Positions 44,079 through 51,900 of a stretch of 64,000 bases of DNA are shown here, one piece after another. The notes beneath the pieces were generated by a model, which saw only the letters and a list, made by a program, of their open reading frames with translations, was not told where the DNA came from and searched no databases. The translations under genes were made by a program, and so were the position numbers. Every line of letters begins with the position of its first letter. Within the stretch, counting starts at the first letter, position 1. The stretch lies in assembly GCA_942490535.1 (NCBI GenBank), contig CALNXQ010000005.1, forward strand, positions 1,674,001-1,738,000. The letters are read 5' to 3'. The DNA comes from JAEINY01 sp942490535. GTDB lineage: Bacteria; Bacteroidota; Bacteroidia; Bacteroidales; Marinilabiliaceae.

Positions 44079-44642
44079 TTATAGAAGAATGTCTTTTAAA
44101 TTTCTTTTTGGTACATGGTGACGTTCTTCCAGATCACGCCAATATTTGTAGTTTTCATCTGTCATCTCTTCCAATAAAACCTCTTCCTTTGGTTTACCTA
44201 AAGCGATAATGTGAATGATTTTATATTGATCCGGAATCTTTAATTCACGTTGCAGTTGTAAGCGGTTGACCGAACCAATGATACATCCGCCCAATTCCTC
44301 TTCCACAGCTCCTAATAAGATACTCTGAGTTGCAATACCATCATCGCAAAAATAATTTGAGGATACTTTAGTATCGTTTAAAAGAATGATATAAGCTGCC
44401 GGTCGTTCGCCCTCTTGCGGACCTGCCCAATCTTTTAAATAACCTGCCCAGGAGAGGTGCGGGAAAATTTTAGCGTTAATGGCCGGATCATTCGTCACAA
44501 AGTATTTTAAGGGTTGGGCATTTCTGGCGGAAGGGGATAATCGCGCTAAATCCACCAATTCGTGAAGTGTTTCGGTGGAAATGGATTCCGCCTGATGAAA
44601 GCGCCGGTAGCTCCGATTTTTGAGGATTAAATCTTTAAGCAT
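44079..44642 (-). CDS. Nitroreductase family flavoprotein
   Basis: A 187-residue FMN-dependent oxidoreductase. The ATG at 44642 (MLKDLILKNRSYRRFHQAES) gives the family's RSYRRF opening for phosphate contact with FMN. A longer frame would run back into the SOD gene. Other blocks are ARLSPSARNAQPLKYFV, DDGIATQSILLGAVEEELGGCIIGSVN and HIIALGKPKEEV. The substrate is unknown. The adjacent SOD genes suggest an oxidative-stress neighbourhood, with separate terminators. Confidence 0.92.
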   Translation of the reverse strand: MLKDLILKNRSYRRFHQAESISTETLHELVDLARLSPSARNAQPLKYFVTNDPAINAKIFPHLSWAGYLKDWAGPQEGERPAAYIILLNDTKVSSNYFCDDGIATQSILLGAVEEELGGCIIGSVNRLQLQRELKIPDQYKIIHIIALGKPKEEVLLEEMTDENYKYWRDLEERHHVPKRNLKDILL

Positions 44643-44670
44643 AAATGTATATTTACTAAGGTTATTGGGT

Positions 44671-44719
44671 AATAAAAAAGAGAGACATAAGATACGAAAA
44701 AAGTACTTAAGTCTCTCTT
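44671..44719 (-). terminator. Rho-independent terminator after Fe-type SOD gene
   Basis: AAGAGAGAC (44678-44686) and GTCTCTCTT (44711-44719) form the stem. On the minus strand the T-run TTTTTTATT follows. Confidence 0.75.
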
Positions 44720-44749
44720 GAGTGATATTTTTAATTAAACCGGTAATCC

Positions 44750-45325
44750 TTAGTAGCGATCTGCTACAACCTCCCAATCAATTAAATTCCAAAAGGATTC
44801 AATGTATTTAGGGCGTAAGTTTTGTTTGTCCAAATAATAGGCATGCTCCCACACATCACAAGTAAGAATAGGAGTGAGTCCATTTCTCAGTGGGTTACCG
44901 GCATTGCTTTCCTTTATAATTTCCAGTGACCCATCTGCTTTTTTTACCAGCCAGGCCCATCCCGATCCAAAAAGGGTAGCTGCCGCATTGGAAAATTCTG
45001 TTTTAAAGGCTTCATAACTGCCAAATGCCTTGTCAATGGCTTCTGCCAGTGCACCTGATGGGGCACCCCCTCCCTCGGGAGAGAAAGACATAAAATAAAA
45101 GGTGTGGTTCCAAACCTGAGCACCATTGTTGAAAATGCCACCATCCGACTCTTTAACGATGGTTTCTAAATCTGCATTTTCAAACGGAGTACCCGGAACT
45201 AAATTATTTAGATTGGTCACATAGGCATTATGGTGTTTGCCATAATGGTATTCCATGGTCGTCTTCGAAATGTGCGGCTCTAATGCATCCAATGCATACG
45301 GTAATTTAGGTAATTCGAATTTCAT
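44750..45325 (-). CDS. sodB: Superoxide dismutase, Fe-type
   Basis: A 191-residue Fe/Mn-family SOD. Metal ligands are H27, H74, D157 and H161 (CDVWEHAYYLD). Fe-type signatures are seen: Gln70 in NNGAQVWNHTFYF and Ala-Gly at the spot where Mn enzymes carry Gln (SNAGNPL). No signal peptide, so it is cytoplasmic. A terminator lies on each side, so it is separate from the Mn-type gene 139 nt upstream. An exact -7 TAAATTTG lies at 45362-45369. Confidence 0.95.
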   Translation of the reverse strand: MKFELPKLPYALDALEPHISKTTMEYHYGKHHNAYVTNLNNLVPGTPFENADLETIVKESDGGIFNNGAQVWNHTFYFMSFSPEGGGAPSGALAEAIDKAFGSYEAFKTEFSNAAATLFGSGWAWLVKKADGSLEIIKESNAGNPLRNGLTPILTCDVWEHAYYLDKQNLRPKYIESFWNLIDWEVVADRY

Positions 45326-45361
45326 GTTTTTTTCGTTTTAAAGTTTTGTCTGCGTGTTAAA

Positions 45362-45369
45362 CAAATTTA
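45362..45369 (-). promoter_or_regulatory. -7 promoter element of Fe-type SOD
   Basis: The minus strand reads TAAATTTG, 36 nt before the start codon. No strong -33 element is seen, and the half-sites found upstream of the Mn-type gene are absent. Confidence 0.5.
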
Positions 45370-45409
45370 TGGCCTTTGGTGTTTTCCACCACTATAAAAA
45401 AAGTTAAAT

Positions 45410-45442
45410 AAAAAAGGGAACTCACGTTTGAGCTCCCTTTTT
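45410..45442 (-). terminator. Rho-independent terminator after Mn-type SOD gene
   Basis: AAAAAGGGA and TCCCTTTTT with inner CTCA/TGAG pairing. On the minus strand TTTTTTATTTAAC follows. Confidence 0.8.
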
Positions 45443-45464
45443 ATTCCCAGACAAAATGAACAAA

Positions 45465-46067
45465 CTAAACTTTAAAACGCCTTGCTACTTCATCCCAATT
45501 GATCACATTCCAAAATGCACCAATATAATCGGGACGTCTATTTTGATAGTGTAAGTAATAAGCATGTTCCCAAACATCCAATCCTAAAATTGGAGTTCCT
45601 TTTACCTCCGCAATATCCATTAAAGGATTATCCTGATTGGCCGTTGATGATACGGCCAGGCTGCCATCGGCTTGTTTTACCAGCCATGCCCATCCGGAAC
45701 CAAATCGGGTGGCGGCAGCTTTGTTAAATGCTTCTTTAAATGCATCAAACGAACCAAAGGTTTGCTCGATGGCAGATAATAATTCACCTTTGGGCGCACC
45801 ACCACCATTGGGAGACATTACTTTCCAAAAAAGGTTGTGATTATAAAAGCCACCTCCATTATTTCTAATGGCCACTGAGTGTTGAGAAACAGTAGCTAAA
45901 ATGGTTTCAATGGATTCACTGGCCAATTCAGTGCCTTCAATTGCTGCATTTAAATTATTAGTATAAGCAGCATGGTGTTTAGTATGATGAATTTCCATTG
46001 TGCGCGCATCAATGTGCGGCTCTAATGCATCGTATGAATAATCTAATTGTGGTAATTCAAAAGCCAT
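45465..46067 (-). CDS. sodA: Superoxide dismutase, Mn-type
   Basis: A 200-residue Fe/Mn-family SOD. The ATG at 46067 is chosen over a TTG 7 codons upstream. Ligands are H27, H77, D164 and H168. Mn-type signatures are present: RNNGGGFYNHNLFW (Gly where Fe enzymes carry Gln) and Gln145 in TANQDNPLM, with GLDVWEHAYY after it. It is a paralogue of the Fe-type gene just downstream. Three inverted half-sites overlap its promoter. Confidence 0.95.
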   Translation of the reverse strand: MAFELPQLDYSYDALEPHIDARTMEIHHTKHHAAYTNNLNAAIEGTELASESIETILATVSQHSVAIRNNGGGFYNHNLFWKVMSPNGGGAPKGELLSAIEQTFGSFDAFKEAFNKAAATRFGSGWAWLVKQADGSLAVSSTANQDNPLMDIAEVKGTPILGLDVWEHAYYLHYQNRRPDYIGAFWNVINWDEVARRFKV

Positions 46068-46103
46068 AATTAATTTTTTTTGATTCAATAATAAAAGAAT
46101 TAC

Positions 46104-46140
46104 GAATCCAAAAATATTAATAATTTGGATTCAATCCAAA
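46104..46140 (-). promoter_or_regulatory. Mn-SOD promoter with three overlapping TTTGGATT half-sites (candidate operator)
   Basis: On the minus strand, TTTG (46140-46137) and TATTTTTG (46116-46109) with 20-nt spacing form a good promoter. The same bases contain AATCCAAA (46105-46112), TTTGGATT (46124-46131) and AATCCAAA (46133-46140). The last two make the perfect 17-nt palindrome TTTGGATTCAATCCAAA. A regulator bound here would cover both promoter elements. Confidence 0.6.
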
Positions 46141-46272
46141 TAAAAAGACAAAAATGTCTTAAATAAATGTAGAAGTTTTTCAGTTGACTTTTAAACAGGG
46201 CTGTTCTGATGAACCTCTAAGAAGTGTTTTTTTATATTTTATTGAAAAAAGTAACTTCGTTGGCTATAAATA

Positions 46273-47583
46273 ATGAGTGATATGCAGATGAATCGTGATA
46301 TACTTAGGTTGGCAATTCCCAACATCCTTACAAATTTGACGGTGCCTTTATTAGGGATGGTGGATATGCATCTGATGGGTTATCAGGATTCTGAAGTGTT
46401 CATGGGTGCAGTGGCTTTGGGGGGAGTCATCTTTAATTTTGTTTATTGGGGATTTGCTTTCCTTCGCATGAGTTTGAGTGGAATGGCTGCTCAAGCGTAT
46501 GGTCGGGAGAGTCAGCACGACATGGCCATGATGCTGTTTCGCGGCCTTTTTTTAGCTGTAAGTGGTGCCATTGTGCTACTGCTTTTCCAAAGTGGCATTG
46601 AAAAATTCAGTTTGATGGTACTGGAAGGAAGTATTGAAGTGAAAACATTAGCCTCTGATTACTTCTATACCCGGATTTGGGCAGCTCCGGCAGCTATTTC
46701 ATTGATGGTCATTTATGGCTGGTTTTTAGGGATGCAAAATGCCCTTTATCCCATGATCATATCCATATGTGTCAATGTGGTTAATATTGGGAGCTCCTTT
46801 TTTTTCGTGAAAGTAGTAGGAATGAAAGTGGAAGGTGTGGCATTGGGATCTGTCGTAGCTCAATATTTCGGGTTAATTTTAGCTGTGATCCTGTTTTTAA
46901 AGAAGTATCGCTATATCCTAAGTGAATTTAGATTTTCAACTGTGATTAAGCGCTCTTCATTAGTGGAGTTCCTGAATGTGAGTGGAGATATTTTTATTCG
47001 CACGCTGTGCATTATCTTTGTTTTTACTTTTTTTACATCTCAGTCCGCCGGTGAAAGTGATTTAGTTTTGGCCGCCAACAGTGCATTGCTTCAATTTCTC
47101 TTTCTTTTTTCCTATTTTTTAGATGGTTTTGCCTTTGCAGGGGAGGCTTTAGTTGGCAAATTTGCCGGTGGTTTTCGCCTTCAGGAATTAAAACGGATTG
47201 TTAAATTGCTTTTTGGATGGGGTGCCTTTTTTGCTTTTATTTTTATACTCTTCTATGCCCTTGGCGGGCAATTGTTAATTCGTTTGTTTACAAATCAGGT
47301 GGATGTGATAGAAATGGCTGGGAATTATTTGCCCTGGGTGATGTTGGTGCCTTTTACCGGATTTGCTTCTTACATATGGGATGGGGTTTATATTGGAGCA
47401 ACTGCTTCCAGGTTGATGCGAAACACCATGCTTCTTTCAACTGTTCTGTTTTTTTTACTTTTCATTTTATTGCGTCCGGCACTGGGTAATCATGCCTTGT
47501 GGCTGGCTATGAATGGATTTATGCTGGGAAGAGGAGTGACTCAAACATTTTTTTATTCCCGGCTACCAATCTTTAAGAAGTAA
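46273..47583 (+). CDS. MATE family multidrug/metabolite efflux transporter
   Basis: A 436-residue inner-membrane transporter with about twelve helices. MATE features include the N-terminal IPNILTNLTVPLLGMVDMHLMG, MSLSGMAAQAYG and LGMQNALYPMIISICVNVVN segments. The second half repeats the fold (FLDGFAFAGEALVGKFAGG, YIWDGVYIGATAS). DinF-like subgroup by look. It likely exports drugs or metabolites in exchange for Na+ or H+. Monocistronic, with a hairpin downstream. Confidence 0.93.
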   Translation: MSDMQMNRDILRLAIPNILTNLTVPLLGMVDMHLMGYQDSEVFMGAVALGGVIFNFVYWGFAFLRMSLSGMAAQAYGRESQHDMAMMLFRGLFLAVSGAIVLLLFQSGIEKFSLMVLEGSIEVKTLASDYFYTRIWAAPAAISLMVIYGWFLGMQNALYPMIISICVNVVNIGSSFFFVKVVGMKVEGVALGSVVAQYFGLILAVILFLKKYRYILSEFRFSTVIKRSSLVEFLNVSGDIFIRTLCIIFVFTFFTSQSAGESDLVLAANSALLQFLFLFSYFLDGFAFAGEALVGKFAGGFRLQELKRIVKLLFGWGAFFAFIFILFYALGGQLLIRLFTNQVDVIEMAGNYLPWVMLVPFTGFASYIWDGVYIGATASRLMRNTMLLSTVLFFLLFILLRPALGNHALWLAMNGFMLGRGVTQTFFYSRLPIFKK

Positions 47584-47621
47584 CCATTGGCAGGAAGTTT
47601 AATGTGTGATGCAAATAAACG

Positions 47622-47659
47622 GTTGATACCACCGAGAATATATTATTCTCGGTGTCAAC
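47622..47659. terminator. Hairpin between converging MATE and proline dehydrogenase genes
   Basis: A 10-bp stem ACCGAGAATA / TATTCTCGGT, with outer GTTGA / TCAAC arms, three-base loop. T-tracts are weak on both sides. Confidence 0.6.
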
Positions 47660-47685
47660 ACTTCTTATGCTTTGATGTTTTAGTG

Positions 47686-48597
47686 TTACCCCTTTATAAA
47701 TAATGATTTAATAATGTGGTTGGCCATTTTTGGATTTTCCTTCAAGCGGCGGGTACTATATCCAAACCAATCTTTCCCGAATGGTACATAAACCCTCATC
47801 CGGTAGCCTTTGTCCACAATTTCTTTGCGCAACTCCGGCGTTACTCCATACAGCATTTGGAATTCAAATAAATCAGGAGATACATTGTATTTTTCAATCA
47901 GGTTGTAGGCCACATCCACTAATTTCCGGTCGTGTGTAGCAATTCCCACATATACTTTATTTTTTAACAAGTATTCCAGGTCTTCTATATAGTGTTCATT
48001 TATTGACTCGTAACTTTTGTAGGCAATTTCTTTAGGCTCCACATAAATACCTTTACACAGGCGATAGTTAATGGGTGTTTCGTCAGAATGAATGTCCATC
48101 AGATTTTCAAGATCATTCAGTGTGCGTTTGAGGTAGGCTTGAAATACCAGGCCAACATTTTTTGGGAATTCTTTTTTAAGTTTTCTGAATAATTCCAGTT
48201 CCAGATCAACGCATTTGCTATCCTCCATGTCAACCCGGATGAAATTATTGTATTCAGCTGCCTTGGCCACAATTTCGCGAATGTAATTGTAACAAACCTC
48301 TTTATCCAATAATAACCCGAAGCTGGTTGGTTTTAGCGAATAATTCCCATCAATTTTCTCCGCTTGGAAATTATCAATGATTTTAAGATATTCGTCTTTG
48401 TTTTCACGGGCCTGGACAAGATTGGTAATGAACTCACCCAGAAGATCTACCGTGATTTTCATGCCCTTTTTATTCAGTTCTCTCGACGCAATGACGGCCT
48501 CTTCGATGGTTTCGCCTGCAATGTATTTTTTCGAAAAAATCCAGACAAATTTTTTCGGAAAATAAGGCAAGGTTTGTGCGATTAGTTTATTAACCAT
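47686..48597 (-). CDS. Proline dehydrogenase family protein
   Basis: A 303-residue monofunctional ProDH-type TIM barrel, about the size of Bacillus PutB/FadM. Landmarks: RVDMEDS (FAD and substrate pocket), YRLCKGIYVEPKEIAY, GIATHDRKLV, FEFQMLYGV and the C-terminal RVYVPFGKDWFGYSTRRLKENP, where the arginines bind the proline carboxylate. It oxidises L-proline to pyrroline-5-carboxylate with FAD. With asparaginase and the GDHs it fits amino-acid catabolism to glutamate. No P5C dehydrogenase is in the window. Confidence 0.92.
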   Translation of the reverse strand: MVNKLIAQTLPYFPKKFVWIFSKKYIAGETIEEAVIASRELNKKGMKITVDLLGEFITNLVQARENKDEYLKIIDNFQAEKIDGNYSLKPTSFGLLLDKEVCYNYIREIVAKAAEYNNFIRVDMEDSKCVDLELELFRKLKKEFPKNVGLVFQAYLKRTLNDLENLMDIHSDETPINYRLCKGIYVEPKEIAYKSYESINEHYIEDLEYLLKNKVYVGIATHDRKLVDVAYNLIEKYNVSPDLFEFQMLYGVTPELRKEIVDKGYRMRVYVPFGKDWFGYSTRRLKENPKMANHIIKSLFIKG

Positions 48598-48912
48598 AAT
48601 GCAATTGTTTAGGATGTTAGTTTTTAAAAAGATAACATGAATCGGAACTATTATACGATATAATGCGTATGCTAGCCTCAGTTGTCGATAAATGTTTTAG
48701 TTTCCCGGGAAGAAAAATTTGTCGAATTCAGTATCGTAAATATTAGAAGTTCTATTTCTAAAAAAAATGACGAAACTCAATGTTTGTGTGAAAAGGTATT
48801 AAACCTGATAAAAATCAGCACTACTGAATCGATTATGAGGATAGAAAGCATGGATTCAGAATTTTATCGTTAACTTTATTTGGGACGATTTTTTTAATAT
48901 TAAAAGGGCTTT
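48598..48912. other. Divergent intergenic region, no gene seen
   Basis: 315 AT-rich bases between proline dehydrogenase and the PKD protein. A 63-codon frame at 48682-48873 has no protein-like character. Promoters must lie here, but no exact TAnnTTTG with a partner element was found. Confidence 0.55.
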
Positions 48913-51900
48913 ATGGACGGTAAAAAAAAGGCAGTTTTAATATTATATGCCATGCTATATCTATCTATTCAGGGGTATGGACAGGATTGTAATATTACTT
49001 CGAAGGCAAATGATATATTGCCTGATAAACTCTGTGCACCGGTATCTGTGGTCTGGGAAGTGATTTACAGGGGAGTGAATGATGGTGCTACCGGAAATGT
49101 ACAAGTTTTATATGATTGGGATGATGGGTCACCCATTGAGTTAGAAAATGCCACATTAACCAATCCTGTCACAAAAGAATGGACAGCTACACTTAATCAT
49201 GTTTATCCCATTGGAGGGGATAAATGTAATTACCGTCCTAAAGCATCGCTTGTGGTGGATGGCACTGTTTGTACCAGTTCTATTCAGGAACAAAACGTAA
49301 CGGTATGGGATACGGATGATTTGAATGGAGGAGAAATGGTTATTGATCCGCTTGAATTTCCCATTTGTGTGGGGAATGATGGGACTGCTTACTTTACAGA
49401 TAATAGCCAATGGAACTGTACCCCTCCCGATGAGAATGATGTGCCTAATAGTCCAAAGCGATGGATTCAATGGATCTATGGGACCAATGATGGAGCTGCC
49501 AATTTCATTGATGATGCAGAAGTGGATGGGATTGTCAGAGCATATCCGTTTGTGGGTTCCATTGATCCGACTTTTGAACCCATTTTAGGCCCTTCGGCCC
49601 CCTGGAATGCGGCTTTACCTATTTATGTCAATAATACCAGGGCTGTTGGTGAGGAGTTTGAAATTACCTTGCGCAACTGGAATTATTGCAACCCATTCGA
49701 TGATCCCAATGTGCCCGGACCACCAGTGGATCTTGTGAATGGTGACTATCCACCGGTCATTACCACCGCGCGGGTGATAATTGTGGATATTCCGGATGGT
49801 ACAGTAAATCCGGCCGGACCCTTTTGTGAAAACACCGCTGCCATTATCCTTTCTGCTGTGACTCCTGGCGGTTCCTGGTCCGGTGCAGGCATTGTCAATA
49901 CATCAACAGGCTTATTTGATCCTGCAGTGGCAGGGCCAGGTAATCATTTGATCGAATATGAAGTGACCAGTGGGGCAGGATGTACTGCTACCGGATCTGT
50001 TTTAGTAGAAGTATGGGAAGCGCCTGTTGCAGCAATATCCGTAGGGTCACCCACTTATTTATGCCCCGGTACCATCTTGCCCATTGATGGAAATCCTTCT
50101 CTGGGGACAACGCCATATACGCATTTATGGAGTGAGGATATTACGCCGTTGGATGATGTTAATCGTCAGGATCCAACCTTTCAAACCCTGGTTGAGGGAA
50201 CTTATCACCTTAATTACCGTGTTACAGATGATAATGGTTGCTTTGATGAAGATGTATTAGATGTAATCGTTGATTCTGTGAATGTGAATTTCCTGAATCC
50301 AAACATCTATTTATGTACCGGAGTCATGCAGTCGTTGGAGCCTGATCCACAAGGAGGATCAGGTGTTTATGTGGAGCACAGGTGGAGTGGAAATCGCACA
50401 GATTTATTATCAGCCACCGATGTGGAGAACCCTGATTTTTTATCCCTGTCACCTGGGTTATACAAATATGAGTATTACGTTAAAGATAGTCAGGGATGTG
50501 AGAACGCAGACAGTGTTTATGTGCAGGTTTACGAACAACCTGTTGCCAATGCTGGACCTGATGATACAGCATGCGGAATATCATATGTGATGGCGGCTGT
50601 TCCTTCGGCTGGAAATGGTGTTTGGCAGTTGGTTAGTGGTCCGGGAAATGTGGTCATTGCGGATGATGCGAATCCCGTCACTCCAATTGCTGTGGATGCC
50701 TTTGGAGATTATTTGTTTAGATGGAAAGAAATTAACAATATCTGTTCTGATTCTGCGGAGGTGACCATTTCTTTTGTTCAAATTCCCAATCCCGTTGCGA
50801 TGGCAGATGCCGACACATGTGGTTTAGCCTATGGGATAGTGGCGATTCCTGATGTGGGAGTTGGGAGTTGGAGGCTCGATACTGGCCCGGGTATGGCACT
50901 GTTTGGGGATGCGCTGGCTGCTCAAACAATTGTCGAGGTTGATCAGCCCGGTCGTTATCAATTTGTCTGGGAAGAGGATAATGGGGGATGTGTGGGAAGT
51001 GATACCGTAGTGATTGATTTTTATCCCATTCCGGTAGTCAGTGTAGCACCTTTTGACCCGCAAGGGTGTAATCCGGTTACAACCCAATTTATGAATACTT
51101 CGGTCAATGCAGATTCTTATTTTTGGGATTTTGGGGATGGTTTCATTTCCAATCAGTCGGATCCATTACATACATTTACCAATGGACTGCCTGTTCCTCA
51201 GGATTATGAAATTCAGCAGATTGGTTTTAATGCTTTTGGATGTCGAGATACAGCCTTTTATGAGATGAAAGTGTTCCCTAATCCGCTTGCTAAAATAGGT
51301 ATGGATGAAGGGCCCGGTTGCAGTCCTTTGTTGGTTACCTTTGATAATAATTCAGAAGGGGCCACCTTTTATGAGTGGGATTTTGGGGATGGATCCCCTG
51401 TTGATGACCGTGAAAATGTATCGCACTCTTTTGTCAATGATGAAATCTTTGTAAAAGCCTATGAAGTTCAATTGAAGGCCGGGAATATTTATGGCTGCAT
51501 CGACTCTGTTAGTGTATTTGTGACGGTATATCCCGGTTCACTCTATGGTTTTTCGGTGAATCCTCCAGTCGGATGCCACCCCCTTTCAGTTCAGATGTTG
51601 GCTGATCCGGGTGCATATTCTTATATGTGGAATCTGGGAGATGGAACAAATGTTACCGGTACGAGTGCCTTGACCCATACCTATGAGAATTTAACAAATG
51701 CACCGGTCACTTATGATGTGAGTTTATATACGAGTTCTGTTTTTGGCTGTCAGGATACATCCACAACCCAGTTAATGATTAATCCTTCGGCTCAAAGTGC
51801 CTTTGATTATTCACCTGCAGTTGGATGTAGTCCTTTGGAGGTCACTTTTACCAATCAATCCAATGGAGCTACGTTTTATGAATGGCATTTTGGAGATGGA

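Noticed and set aside
44643..44777. Extended N-terminus of the nitroreductase
   Set aside because: The extension runs through the SOD terminator and into the SOD gene. The ATG at 44642 gives the family's normal start.
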